Counted from the stretch's first letter, positions 13,146 through 21,106 are shown. The stretch is DNA of 21,106 nt from Prolixibacteraceae bacterium (GCA_003457135.1 DMSQ01000021.1:1-21106); one strand, 5' to 3'. Made by a program: numbers and translations. The notes: generated by a model not told the origin, from the letters alone.

Positions 13146-13877
13146 ATGACTGGAACCACAAAATCTCTGAATACTGGCATTTCATCCCCCTCCTTCGGAG
13201 GGGTTAGGGGAGGCTCTTTATTAAAGCTCATCCAGCAAGGTGAGCATCAAACGCAGGATTTCAAATACTGTATCACCGATTCGAAAAAGATAGCCCGGTC
13301 GTTGGTGGCTTTCGCCAATACCGATGGCGGACGGCTTCTATTAGGCGTAAAAGATAACGGCCGCATTGCCGGCGTCCGGTCAGAAGAAGAATATTACATG
13401 GTTGAGTCGGCTGCCAAAATTTATTCGAAGCCTGAAATTGAATTTTCTACCCGACAGCATCTGATTGAAGGAAAAACAGTTTTGGAAGTTATTATTGACT
13501 CAAGCAACAAAAAACCTCATTATGCCCGCGACGAAGCAGGAAAATGGCGGGCATATTTCCGAAGAAATGACGAAAACCGACTTGCAAACAAAATCATGAT
13601 TGAAGTTTGGAAGATGCAAAAAAGTAAGAACGGAATACTGATCAACTATTCGGACGCGGAGAAGTTCTTACTCGATTACCTTGAAACCAACGAAAAAATC
13701 ACGGTCAGCAAATTTGCCCGTATGGCTCACCTGAGCTGCAAAAAAGCCGAACAGATCATTATCAGTCTCCGATCGCTCAACATTCTAAAAGATTACATAG
13801 GCGATAGCAGGATTGAATATGGCATCAACCAGGAGTTCGACCGGGTTGAATGGGAGAATTGGCGCCGTCATAAATAA
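13146..13877 (+). CDS. AlbA_2 (Schlafen-type) putative nucleic-acid-binding protein
   Basis: A 243-residue protein. Residues 25-150 are an AlbA_2 domain: LLKLIQQGEHQTQDFKY (25-41), then KKIARSLVAFANTDGGRLLLGVKDNGRIAGV (47-77), the core signature. Residues 168-235 look like a winged helix (EKITVSKFARMAHLSCKKAEQIIISLRSLNILKDY). Such proteins are often called ATP-binding or transcriptional regulators, but the role is not known. Residues 14-24 (SPSFGGVRGGS) are encoded by a copy of the intergenic GC-rich repeat at 13185-13215. No ATG, GTG or TTG lies in frame between the repeat and the conserved domain, so translation must start at ATG 13146, upstream of it (a TAA lies two codons before). Confidence 0.82.
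   Translation: MTGTTKSLNTGISSPSFGGVRGGSLLKLIQQGEHQTQDFKYCITDSKKIARSLVAFANTDGGRLLLGVKDNGRIAGVRSEEEYYMVESAAKIYSKPEIEFSTRQHLIEGKTVLEVIIDSSNKKPHYARDEAGKWRAYFRRNDENRLANKIMIEVWKMQKSKNGILINYSDAEKFLLDYLETNEKITVSKFARMAHLSCKKAEQIIISLRSLNILKDYIGDSRIEYGINQEFDRVEWENWRRHK
13185..13215 (+). repeat. GC-rich palindromic repeat, copy 4, inside a reading frame
   Basis: Same unit as 9784-9814 (29 of 31 bases identical): CCCCTCC / GGAGGGG stem, then TTAGGGGAGGCT. It falls within codons 14-24 of the AlbA_2 gene and is read without a stop. The copy at 13043-13074 lies 110 bp to the left in inverted orientation. Confidence 0.85.
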
Positions 13878-14034
13878 ATACATCAAATTTTTATTTCTCC
13901 CGTAATAAGGAAAATGTCACAAACTTTTAATCCTTTTACATCCATTTAGAAAACAGATATAACTATTATTGCTGCTTAATTTAATACTAACTAAATTCCG
14001 GACTTAAAAATATTCATCCATTTATAACAACACT

Positions 14035-15186
14035 ATGCATTTAAGATCATTCCTTATTCTGGTTCTGGCTTTTGGCATTCAGCAACTTTATGGCCAGGAA
14101 ACCTACAAATCGGTTTCTGCTGAAGATTCGGTACTAACCTATCCGGGCGGAAAGCCTTATGAAGTTCATACCTTCGCACAGAAATTTAAAAGCAAAAATC
14201 CCAGAAATGTCATCATGATGATTGGCGACGGAATGGGTACCTCCCAGATTTTTGCCGGGCTGACTGCCAATGGCGGGCACCTTTTCCTCGATAACTTTAA
14301 ACAGGTCGGATTTTCGAAAACACAATCATCTGACAATTATATTACAGACTCGGCAGCCGGAGGAACAGCGCTTTCTGCCGGACAGAAAACCTACAATGGG
14401 GCCATTGCTGTAAATACCGATACGGTAGCCATTAAAACGATTCTTGAAATGGCAGAAGAAAAAGGAATGTCAACCGGATTGGTTTCCACTTCAGCAATCA
14501 CCCATGCAACACCCGCATCGTATATTGCACATCAGGGAAGCCGGGGAAGTTACGAGGACATTGCTGCCGACTTCCTGAAAACAGATATAGACGTGTTTAT
14601 CGGCGGGGGATACAAACATTTTACCGAACGTAAAGACAAACGCGACCTCGCCGGTGAGCTTAAACAAAAAGGCTATCAGGTATTGCGCAACATGGACGAA
14701 ATTGCAGAAGTTAAATCAGGGAAACTTGCCGGACTTACAGCCGACGAACACAATGAAGTGGTTCCAAAGCGTAAAATGGACCTTCCGTTGTCCACAAAAA
14801 CTGCCCTTCATATTTTGGATCAGAACGAGAAAGGTTTCTTTATCATGATTGAAGGTTCTCAAATTGATTGGGCCGGCCATCAAAAAAACACCGGTTATAT
14901 TGTGAGAGAAATGCTTGACTTTGACCAGGCCATTGGCAAAGCGCTTGAATTTGCAGCAAAAGACCGCGAAACGCTCATTATTGTAACAGCCGACCATGAA
15001 ACCGGAGGTTTTGCCTTAGCTGGCGGAGATATGAAAACCGGTATGGTTAAAGGAGCTTTTACCAGTGGTAATCATACTGGCGTTATGGTGCCTGTATTTG
15101 CCTATGGGCCCGGCGCTGAAAACTTTACTGGGATCATGGAAAATACCGATATTGCCAAAAAGATTATTACTTTGCTGGGATTTTAA
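14035..15186 (+). CDS. Alkaline phosphatase (PhoA superfamily), exported
   Basis: Releases phosphate from phosphomonoesters in the periplasm. The 383-residue protein has a signal peptide (1-20, cleavage likely after LYG). The metal and catalytic residues, matched to E. coli PhoA from memory, are: D65 in IGDGMG, nucleophile S106 in TDSAAGGTALSAG, H157 and T159 in THATPASY (His in place of E. coli Asp153, as in most non-enteric enzymes), E273, D278 and H282 in MIEGSQIDWAGH, D320 and H321 in TADHETGG, and H347 in GNHTG. The set is complete. It is shorter than E. coli PhoA (471). A 157-bp AT-rich gap without a clear -7 box precedes it. mntP begins 84 bp downstream. Confidence 0.95.
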   Translation: MHLRSFLILVLAFGIQQLYGQETYKSVSAEDSVLTYPGGKPYEVHTFAQKFKSKNPRNVIMMIGDGMGTSQIFAGLTANGGHLFLDNFKQVGFSKTQSSDNYITDSAAGGTALSAGQKTYNGAIAVNTDTVAIKTILEMAEEKGMSTGLVSTSAITHATPASYIAHQGSRGSYEDIAADFLKTDIDVFIGGGYKHFTERKDKRDLAGELKQKGYQVLRNMDEIAEVKSGKLAGLTADEHNEVVPKRKMDLPLSTKTALHILDQNEKGFFIMIEGSQIDWAGHQKNTGYIVREMLDFDQAIGKALEFAAKDRETLIIVTADHETGGFALAGGDMKTGMVKGAFTSGNHTGVMVPVFAYGPGAENFTGIMENTDIAKKIITLLGF

Positions 15187-15211
15187 GCCAGGGAATAATA
15201 ATTACCGAAAC

Positions 15212-15283
15212 ATGTTAAAACAATTGGTGAAGCAACGAAATGAGGTGATTGACCTGATAATTCTGAACGGATGGAAATCTTAA
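15212..15283 (+). CDS. Possible 23-residue upstream peptide overlapping mntP
   Basis: ATG 15212 opens a 23-codon frame (MLKQLVKQRNEVIDLIILNG...) that ends 13 bp inside mntP in another frame. Its translation could couple to the mntP start, which lacks a strong Shine-Dalgarno. No family is recognised. The frame is short, so it could be chance. Confidence 0.2.
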   Translation: MLKQLVKQRNEVIDLIILNGWKS

Positions 15284-15834
15284 CAGTCACTTTTCTCGCA
15301 ATCGGTTTATCGTTCGATTCATTTGCAGTTTCGGTTTGCAGTGGATTAAACCTTCCAAACATCCGTTTTTTTCAGGCGGCAAAAATTGCCGTATTTTTAG
15401 CATTGTTTCAGGCGCTTATGCCGTTAATCGGCTGGATGCTGGGAAACAGCATGAAAACACTGATCGAACCGGTTGACCACTGGATCGCATTTGGGTTGTT
15501 AAGCCTGATTGGCGGCAAAATGATTATCGAGAGTTTCATCAATTCCGAATCGCGCGAAATAAAAAATCCTTTACATTTCAGGGTAATTTTATTACTGTCG
15601 CTGGCAACCAGTATTGACGCGCTGGCTGTAGGTTTCAGCTTCGCCACCCTGATTGAAAAATTTTTATTGCCGGTAGCTATTATTGGCCTGGTTACATTTA
15701 TCGCGTCCATGCTGGGCATCCTGCTGGGGAAAAAAACCGGGCCAACATTCAACCGGTATGCCGAAATACTTGGAGGCCTGATCCTGATCATGATTGGTTC
15801 AAAAATTCTCATTGAGCATTTATTAAATTTTTAA
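15271..15834 (+). CDS. mntP: Manganese efflux pump MntP
   Basis: An inner-membrane Mn2+ exporter of the MntP (DUF204) family, which lowers cytoplasmic manganese. The 187-residue protein consists of six hydrophobic helices in two repeats, with the conserved acidic motifs LSFDSFAVSV (D16) and ATSIDALAVGF (D116), equivalent to functionally important aspartates in E. coli MntP. In many bacteria the gene is controlled by a yybP-ykoY manganese riboswitch or MntR; no such riboswitch core was seen in the 84 bp upstream. The histidine kinase starts 2 bp after its stop, so they are almost certainly co-transcribed. Confidence 0.93.
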   Translation: MEILTVTFLAIGLSFDSFAVSVCSGLNLPNIRFFQAAKIAVFLALFQALMPLIGWMLGNSMKTLIEPVDHWIAFGLLSLIGGKMIIESFINSESREIKNPLHFRVILLLSLATSIDALAVGFSFATLIEKFLLPVAIIGLVTFIASMLGILLGKKTGPTFNRYAEILGGLILIMIGSKILIEHLLNF

Positions 15835-15836
15835 GT

Positions 15837-17636
15837 ATGAATAACCTGAGTTTTAACCTGAGCAACTACATAGTCACTCCTTTCTTTTTCCTTTTACTGA
15901 TTAGTGGATTGATTGGGATCATCACATTTTTCTTTCTCATTCGGTTTAGGGAAACTCCCGGAGTAAAATATTGGTTGATTTGGCAGATAGCCACCGCGGT
16001 CTGGGCATTTACTTATGCTTTCGAGTTTGCCGCCACTGATATCGAAACCAAGATTATGTGGTCGAAATTTTCTTATTTAGGAATCGTATATTGCCCGGTA
16101 TCATTCTTTTTCTTTTCACTCGAGTTTTCTTCTTCCGAACGCTTTCTGAATAAAAAATTCGTCATTGCGCTCTATTCAATTGCCACCTTCTTCCTGATTT
16201 CACCGTTCACCAACGAGTTGCATTTCCTTCATTGGAAAAGTTTTTCAATTAATCCGGAAACAAATGCCACTGACTATGTTTATGGTCCGTTCTTCTGGAT
16301 CATTTTTGTTTTCTCGTACCTGACATTAATGACCGGAATCATAAAGATTTTTCTTTTATATTTCAGGTTATCTGCATTTTACAAAAAACAAATCACTTTA
16401 CTGTTTATAGCTTCACTGATTCCGCCAATTGGTAACCTGATTTATGTCTTTCAGATTAATCCGGTTCCGGGATTCGATTGGACTCCGTTTAGCTTTCTGG
16501 TTACCGGGATACTGATTGCAATTAATATCTCCCAGTATCAAATGTTCGATTTGGTGCCGTTCGCACGTAATAAGCTTATTGATATTATCCCGGATGGAAT
16601 TTTGATTATTGACAAATCGCTGAGAATAGCTGATTACAATTCGGCCATGAGAAAACTGATTGACAAAGACCAAAAAGAATTAATCGGGAAACTGGCCGTA
16701 CAGGTATTTCCACATCGCGAGGAATTCATTAAGGAGATTATCCTGCATGATGAATACCAAACTGAAATATCTCGCGAATTTAATGGGGAAATGCGACATT
16801 TCGATGTTCAATCAACAACGCTTTACGATCATCACCAACAGCAAAACGGATGTTTGGTAGTCATCAAAGACATTACCCGCCGCATACGGGCCGAAGAGGG
16901 CATCAGGTTAAACAATATCAGGCTAACCAACGAAATTAAGGAGAAAGAAAAACTAATTGTTGATCTGGATGCCTTTTCACATACTGTTGCCCACGATTTA
17001 AAAAATATGCTTGGAGCTATTGTCTCAGCAAGCAACCTGATCAAATCCGGATACGGCAGCCTCCCTGACGAAGATATCCTCGAAATTAACGATTTGATCA
17101 ATCAATCGGCCACTAAAACCATGCATATTACCAAAGAACTGCTCACCCTGGCTTCGGTCAGGCAACAGGATATTCAGGCCCGGCGAATAAAGATGCAAAA
17201 AGTAGTGTTGGATTCAATTTCCAGGTTGAAGGATATCGTTGACCGGGAATCAGCACAAATTACATTGCCAAAATCCTGGCCTGATGTTTTGGGCTACGGG
17301 GCCTGGCTCGAAGAAGTCTGGATCAATTACATCAGTAATGCCCTGAAATATGGAGGGACTCCCCCGGTAATTGAACTGGGCAGCGAATTGACCGCTGGCG
17401 GAAAGGCAAAATTCTGGATAAAAGATAATGGGAAGGGACTCTCGGGAGATGAAATGTCTTCACTTTTCAATAAATTTACCAGGCTCGACACGCTTAAAGC
17501 GGAAGGGACCGGGCTTGGACTTTCGATTGTTAAGCGTATCATTGAAAAACTTAACGGGGAAGTAGGCGTTGAAAGTAAAAACATCCCCGGTGAAGGCTGT
17601 ACTTTTTATTTCATTCTTCCATTGGTGCAGTCCTGA
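15837..17636 (+). CDS. Sensor histidine kinase with 7TM N-terminal domain and PAS domain
   Basis: A membrane sensor kinase of 599 residues. The N-terminal ~235 residues form about seven transmembrane helices of the HisKA_7TM (7TMR-like) kind, with VKYWLIWQIATAVWAFTYAFE (43-63) characteristic. Residues 245-350 form a PAS domain (IIPDGILIIDKSLRIADYNSAM). After a coiled-coil (350-378) comes the HisKA helix with phospho-acceptor H386 in TVAHDLKNMLGAI, then the ATPase domain with N box EEVWINYISNALKYG (492-506), G1 DNGKGL (530-535) and G2 GTGLGLSIV (557-565). All kinase motifs are intact. No response regulator is adjacent, so its partner is unknown. The 2-bp gap to mntP suggests a metal-related signal, which is inference. 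It is convergent with der, with a 23-bp spacer. Confidence 0.93.
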   Translation: MNNLSFNLSNYIVTPFFFLLLISGLIGIITFFFLIRFRETPGVKYWLIWQIATAVWAFTYAFEFAATDIETKIMWSKFSYLGIVYCPVSFFFFSLEFSSSERFLNKKFVIALYSIATFFLISPFTNELHFLHWKSFSINPETNATDYVYGPFFWIIFVFSYLTLMTGIIKIFLLYFRLSAFYKKQITLLFIASLIPPIGNLIYVFQINPVPGFDWTPFSFLVTGILIAINISQYQMFDLVPFARNKLIDIIPDGILIIDKSLRIADYNSAMRKLIDKDQKELIGKLAVQVFPHREEFIKEIILHDEYQTEISREFNGEMRHFDVQSTTLYDHHQQQNGCLVVIKDITRRIRAEEGIRLNNIRLTNEIKEKEKLIVDLDAFSHTVAHDLKNMLGAIVSASNLIKSGYGSLPDEDILEINDLINQSATKTMHITKELLTLASVRQQDIQARRIKMQKVVLDSISRLKDIVDRESAQITLPKSWPDVLGYGAWLEEVWINYISNALKYGGTPPVIELGSELTAGGKAKFWIKDNGKGLSGDEMSSLFNKFTRLDTLKAEGTGLGLSIVKRIIEKLNGEVGVESKNIPGEGCTFYFILPLVQS

Positions 17637-17659
17637 AATTGTCTCCAACTATTTTCGAT

Positions 17660-18967
17660 TTACTTTTTCCGCATGAAAATCTGAATCGGAACTCCGGAAA
17701 AATTAAAGTTTTCGCGTACCTTATTCTCCAGATAACGGCGGTAAGGTTCCTTAACATACTGTGGCAAGTTGGCAAAAAAAGCGAAACTTGGTGTTTTGCT
17801 CGGTAACTGGGTCACATATTTTATCTTGACGAATTTGCCTTTTATTGCGGGCGGCGGATAAGCTTCAATGGCTTTCAGCATCACATCATTTAACTCCGAT
17901 GTTTTTATTTTCCGGCTCCGGTTTTCATAAACTTCCACTGCTGTTTCAAGCGCTTTCAGAATCCGTTGTTTTGAAAGTGCGGAAATGAAAAGGATGGGCA
18001 CATCAACAAACGGAGCAATCCGTTCCCTGATTGTTTTTGTAAATTCAATGGTACTAGAATTGTCCTTCTCAACCAAATCCCACTTATTGACCAGAATGAC
18101 CAGGCCTTTTTTGTTTCGATCAATCAGATGGAAAATAGAAACATCCTGCGATTCCATGCCACGCGTTGCATCGAGTATCAGCAAACAAACATCCGAATCT
18201 TCGATGGCACGGATAGAACGCATGGTCGAATAGAATTCAACGTCCTCCTTGACTTTGGTGCGTTTGCGCAATCCGGCTGTATCAACCAAATAAAAGTCGT
18301 GGCCGAATTTATTGTACCGGGTATGAATCGAATCGCGTGTAGTACCTGCAATGTCGGTCACAATGTTGCCCTCCACCCCGGTAAGTGCATTGATAAAAGA
18401 TGATTTACCCACATTCGGGCGTCCAATAATCGCGAAGTGAGGGATATTATCCTCTATCAGCCCGGATGCATCCTCAGGAAATTCTTTGACAATCGCATCG
18501 AGCAATTCACCGGTACCACTTCCGGTCATTGATGAGATGCAGTATAATTCGCCCAACCCGAGTGAATAAAACTCGTGAGAGTCTATAATCCTTGAATTAT
18601 TATCAACTTTATTCACTGCAATAAACACTTTTTTGGTCGCGCGGCGCAGCACAGTGGCCACTTCTTCATCCATGTCAGTGACCCCGTTCTCAACATCAAC
18701 GACAAATACAATCACATCCGATTCTTCGATAGCAAGCATCACCTGTTTGCGGATTTCGCCTTCAAAAACATCTTCAGCAATAACCGCATATCCTCCGGTA
18801 TCAATCACCGAAAAATCAATTCCGTTCCATACACCTTTTCCATACTGACGGTCGCGGGTTACCCCGGAAGATTCGTCAACGATAGCCTTTCTCGATTCGG
18901 TCAAACGGTTAAAAAGGGTTGATTTCCCAACGTTTGGCCTTCCTACTATTGCAATAATGTTACTCAT
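17660..18967 (-). CDS. der: Ribosome assembly GTPase Der (EngA)
   Basis: Der is an essential double-GTPase acting late in 50S subunit assembly. The 435-residue protein has two G domains. First: G1 GRPNVGKS (9-16), G3 DTGG (56-59), G4 NKVD (119-122). Second: G1 GRPNVGKS (182-189), G3 DTAG (229-232), G4 NKWD (294-297). A KH-like C-terminal domain (about 350-435) ends in FMRKK. Length and motifs are standard. The start at ATG 18967 follows an AAAGAGAAATAAA purine run. era lies upstream on the same strand, but 105 bp containing heptanucleotide repeats and a small TCCCG/CGGGA hairpin separate them, so tight co-translation is not expected. Confidence 0.97.
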   Translation of the reverse strand: MSNIIAIVGRPNVGKSTLFNRLTESRKAIVDESSGVTRDRQYGKGVWNGIDFSVIDTGGYAVIAEDVFEGEIRKQVMLAIEESDVIVFVVDVENGVTDMDEEVATVLRRATKKVFIAVNKVDNNSRIIDSHEFYSLGLGELYCISSMTGSGTGELLDAIVKEFPEDASGLIEDNIPHFAIIGRPNVGKSSFINALTGVEGNIVTDIAGTTRDSIHTRYNKFGHDFYLVDTAGLRKRTKVKEDVEFYSTMRSIRAIEDSDVCLLILDATRGMESQDVSIFHLIDRNKKGLVILVNKWDLVEKDNSSTIEFTKTIRERIAPFVDVPILFISALSKQRILKALETAVEVYENRSRKIKTSELNDVMLKAIEAYPPPAIKGKFVKIKYVTQLPSKTPSFAFFANLPQYVKEPYRRYLENKVRENFNFSGVPIQIFMRKK

Positions 18968-19021
18968 TTTATTTCTCTTTCTGTCCCGCTGACCGGGATT
19001 CTCTTAAATAACTGTTCTAAA

Positions 19022-19070
19022 TTCAGGTTTCAGGTTCTTCTGCCAACTGCGACTGAACACTGACTACTTT
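19022..19070 (-). repeat. Heptanucleotide-periodic repeat between era and der
   Basis: On the + strand it divides into 7-bp units TTCAGGT, TTCAGGT, TCTTCTG, CCAACTG, CGACTGA, ACACTGA. The 26 bases at 19038-19063 are the reverse complement of 12035-12060 with three differences. It lies in the era-der spacer and does not encode a protein. Confidence 0.75.
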
Positions 19071-19072
19071 CG

Positions 19073-19957
19073 TTACTCCATATCATACCCAAAACCGCCC
19101 AGCGAGCGGTCTTTGTCGCGCCAGTCTTTGTTCACTTTCACAAAAAGTTGAAGGAATACTTTCTTCTGAAAAAACTCTTCCATATCCAACCGGGCTTCGG
19201 TTCCAACCCTTTTCAGGGCGCTCCCCTGATGGCCGATAATGATACCTTTCTGGCTCTCGCGGTTCACATGGATCACACACATCAGGTTCAGGATTTTATC
19301 TTCCTCTTTGAACTGCTCCACCTCAACTTCGACCGAGTACGGAACTTCCTTATCGTAATTCAGCAATATCTTTTCACGGATAATCTCGCTCACAAAGAAT
19401 CGTTCGTTACGGTCGGTCATTTCGTCTTTCGGGAAATAGGCCGGACCTTCAGGCAATAATTCAAGAATATGATCAAATATTTCAGCCACATTGAACTTTT
19501 CGGTGGCAGAAATGGCATATACGTGAGCAAGCGGTAATTTTTCGCGCCAGTAATTATAAAGCTGCATTACCTTTTCCTGAGTGGAAAGGTCTATTTTATT
19601 AATCAGCACAATTACAGCAGCTTCTGAACTTTTGATGCGTTCGACGTATTCTTCATTCTTTCCGGGCGACTCAATCACATCGGTCACATACAGAATTACA
19701 TCGGCATCAATCAGGGCCGTGTTCACAAACTTCATCATGGTTTCCTGAAGTTTGTAATTCGGCTTCAGGATTCCGGGAGTGTCGGAATAGACAATCTGGA
19801 AATCCTCGCCATTCACGATACCTTTTATGCGGTGGCGGGTAGTCTGCATCTTTGAAGTGATGATTGACAAACGCTCGCCAACCAGTACGTTCATGATGGT
19901 TGATTTCCCGACATTGGGATTTCCGATGATGTTCACGAATCCGGATTTATGTGCCAT
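19073..19957 (-). CDS. era: GTPase Era
   Basis: Era is a GTPase that binds the 3' end of 16S rRNA during 30S subunit maturation. The 294-residue protein has G1 GNPNVGKST (12-20), the G2 region SKMQTTRHR (35-43), G3 DTPG (59-62), G4 NKID (120-123), and a KH domain with the loop GHQG (242-245) in NRESQKGIIIGHQGSALKRVG. It ends in DKDRSLGGFGYD, a common Bacteroidota ending. All motifs are intact. ATG 19957; a TACCTTTG box precedes it. Pairing of era and der on one strand is common in this phylum. Confidence 0.97.
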   Translation of the reverse strand: MAHKSGFVNIIGNPNVGKSTIMNVLVGERLSIITSKMQTTRHRIKGIVNGEDFQIVYSDTPGILKPNYKLQETMMKFVNTALIDADVILYVTDVIESPGKNEEYVERIKSSEAAVIVLINKIDLSTQEKVMQLYNYWREKLPLAHVYAISATEKFNVAEIFDHILELLPEGPAYFPKDEMTDRNERFFVSEIIREKILLNYDKEVPYSVEVEVEQFKEEDKILNLMCVIHVNRESQKGIIIGHQGSALKRVGTEARLDMEEFFQKKVFLQLFVKVNKDWRDKDRSLGGFGYDME

Positions 19958-19990
19958 TTATTTCTGAATGAAGGTTTTAAAAAATCTGCG

Positions 19991-20023
19991 CAAAGGTAAT
20001 CAATTAAATCAGTTAAAGACAAA
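19991..20023 (-). promoter_or_regulatory. Predicted promoter of era
   Basis: On the minus strand TACCTTTG (19991-19998) matches TAnnTTTG exactly. A TTTG (20020-20023) lies 21 bp upstream, a little farther than usual. The box ends 33 bp before the era ATG. Confidence 0.45.
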
Positions 20024-20056
20024 ACCTGTCATTCAGGGGTGTGATAATCTTTTCAT

Positions 20057-20091
20057 TATGCGCTGAGCGGTTCAAAACCGCTTAGCGCATA
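20057..20091. repeat. Long near-perfect hairpin in the era upstream gap
   Basis: TATGCGCT-G-AGCGGTT (20057-20072) pairs with AACCGCT-T-AGCGCATA (20076-20091): 15 Watson-Crick pairs and one G-T position, with a 3-nt loop. No T-tract follows on either strand, so it is not a standard intrinsic terminator. It lies in a 292-bp gap (19958-20249) between the 3' end of the DUF1801 gene and the era promoter; the rest of the gap shows no gene. Confidence 0.8.
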
Positions 20092-20249
20092 GTCCAGACA
20101 AAACAAAACCCAGCAGGTTTATTAGTGTACGAAAAATTCCATTAATGAAAGGTTCAGGATATTGCTCATATGGCAAGCTGTGCCGTTTGTAAACTGACGG
20201 GGTGACTTACAAATCAACCGGATTACATTTTCACCATTAAAACCCCATT

Positions 20250-20708
20250 TTATGATTTTAGATAGAGCGATTTGTATTGATTAATCCAATCATTAACTTC
20301 CATCTTTTTTACAAGCTCACCAATTAAATCATAAGGAATCTCGTCAACTTTTTTAAAGCGTATGCAGCCTTTACCTATGTCAAGCTTAAGTTTGCAGTAT
20401 TTCGGGTATTCTGTAGTAAACCATTTCAGCAATTCAGGATTAGCGTAAATGCCCATGTGGTATAGGGCAATATAGTTCTTTTGCGCGGCAAGGTTCAGAA
20501 AAGGCAATGGTAGTTTAGGATCACTCTTGTACCCTTTCGGATAAATACGGTGAGGAACGACATATCCAATCATTCCGTAACTCATTTCTTCTGAAAATCC
20601 TTCAGGAATATTTTCAAGAATGGTCTTCCGGAGTATAATCATTGCTTCGCGCTGGCTATCGGGAACCTGGGCGATGTATTCTTCTACTGATTTTGCCTGA
20701 GATTGCAT
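20250..20708 (-). CDS. DUF1801 domain-containing protein
   Basis: A 152-residue protein of the DUF1801 (YdhG-like) family. The N-terminal part SVEEYIAQVPDSQREAMIILRKTILENIPEGFSEEMSYGM (7-46) is the typical start. LPLPFLNLAAQKNYIALYHMG (66-86) is the core strand region. GKGCIRFKKVDEIPYDLIGELVKKM (112-136) matches the usual G.gcirFkk...ip..li..l... ending. The family resembles the frataxin/CyaY-like fold in some analyses; its function is not known. No signal peptide; cytoplasmic. Start ATG 20708 is the family's usual position. Its upstream neighbour is on the same strand, 59 bp away. Confidence 0.88.
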   Translation of the reverse strand: MQSQAKSVEEYIAQVPDSQREAMIILRKTILENIPEGFSEEMSYGMIGYVVPHRIYPKGYKSDPKLPLPFLNLAAQKNYIALYHMGIYANPELLKWFTTEYPKYCKLKLDIGKGCIRFKKVDEIPYDLIGELVKKMEVNDWINQYKSLYLKS

Positions 20709-20767
20709 GTTGCTGATTTTGAGTTGCAGTTTATTAACAATCAGACAATTTGAAAAGTTCAGAATGA

Positions 20768-21106
20768 CTATGCTCCATCCCCGATTTCATCAAGCTCCTG
20801 AATGGTTTCATTCAGCTTGACCAGATAGCGGCCATAAAGGTTGCTGAATCCCCTGTGAAGTAGGAAAAAAATGAGGGAAATCAAAGGAATCAGAATAGCC
20901 AGGCCGACCCCAATTATCAGCATGATTTTGCCGAAACTCAGGTTTATAATTCCATCGGGTGCAGCTTCAGCCTTGAATTTAACTCCCTCATAAATTCCGG
21001 CGGTAAAACTGATGATGATATTGATCATCAGAATGATTACTGCCATGTAAAACATACGCCGGTATGTTTTCAGGGTCTCCAGAATTCCGGAGAGGAGATC
21101 CTTGAG
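20768..21106 (-). CDS. Membrane protein of unknown function, 5' end outside the window
   Basis: The frame is open to the right edge of the window, so the true start may lie beyond 21106; an internal ATG at 21055 would give 95 residues. The part that is visible reads LKDLLSGILETLKTYRR, then two transmembrane helices (about MAVIILMINIIISFTAGIY and IMLIIGVGLAILIPLISLIFFLL) separated by a 25-residue loop, and a C-terminal amphipathic tail LYGRYLVKLNETIQELDEIGD. No named family is recognised. The helical cytoplasmic tail might mediate self-association, which is inference. Confidence 0.7.
   Translation of the reverse strand, partial: LKDLLSGILETLKTYRRMFYMAVIILMINIIISFTAGIYEGVKFKAEAAPDGIINLSFGKIMLIIGVGLAILIPLISLIFFLLHRGFSNLYGRYLVKLNETIQELDEIGDGA

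Noticed and set aside
15187..15270. yybP-ykoY manganese riboswitch before mntP
   Set aside because: The short spacer lacks the conserved core and convincing stems.

Overview
The window looks like chromosomal DNA of a Bacteroidota bacterium, probably of the Marinilabiliales/Prolixibacteraceae type (the order is inference). Supporting signs are TAnnTTTG-type -7 promoter boxes, mostly weak A-rich translation starts, a four-helix-bundle (S23-type) gene, a 632-residue amidophosphoribosyltransferase homologue of the kind seen in that phylum, and intergenic GC-rich palindromes (CCCCCTCC...GGAGGGG) and heptanucleotide tracts. I saw no rRNA, tRNA, CRISPR array, phage module or transposase.

Layout. 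1-2581: an upstream gene's terminator, a small membrane-anchored protein and a cytoplasmic type I pullulanase (+). 2578-3798: an alanine dehydrogenase/transhydrogenase-family protein (-) whose stop overlaps that of pulA. 3843-4492: a four-helix-bundle gene lying between inverted arrays of a 7-bp repeat. 4537-4959: tsaE (-). 5089-6860: gcvH and an FAD-dependent oxidoreductase (+). 6857-9246: a SPOR-domain protein and a PurF-like protein (-), translationally coupled by ATGA. 9247-9817: a 570-bp AT-rich gap with two inverted copies of a GC-rich repeat. 9818-12024: a carboxymuconolactone-decarboxylase-family protein (+), an NTF2-like protein and YjjX (-), and a GNAT acetyltransferase (+). 12157-13877: an MbfA-like ferritin/VIT1 fusion and an AlbA_2 (Schlafen-type) protein whose 5' end contains one of the repeats. 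14035-17636: alkaline phosphatase, mntP and a 7TM histidine kinase (+). 17660-19957: der and era (-). 20250-21106: a DUF1801 protein and a partial membrane protein (-).

How it works together. Most genes are housekeeping: tRNA t6A modification (tsaE), glycine cleavage (gcvH), ribosome assembly GTPases (der, era), purine-type amidotransfer, nucleotide sanitation (yjjX), glycogen or alpha-glucan debranching (pulA) and phosphate release (alkaline phosphatase). Two genes deal with metals: the ferritin/VIT1 fusion (iron) and mntP (manganese), the latter joined to a sensor kinase with a 2-bp gap.

The unusual material is between genes. At least three heptanucleotide loci with different consensus sequences are present, one forming inverted arms around the four-helix-bundle gene. 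A palindromic repeat appears four times as two inverted pairs; one copy supplies a near-consensus Shine-Dalgarno for a gene and another is read as the N-terminal codons of a gene. The alanine-dehydrogenase-like protein appears to lack three of the four known substrate-site residues.
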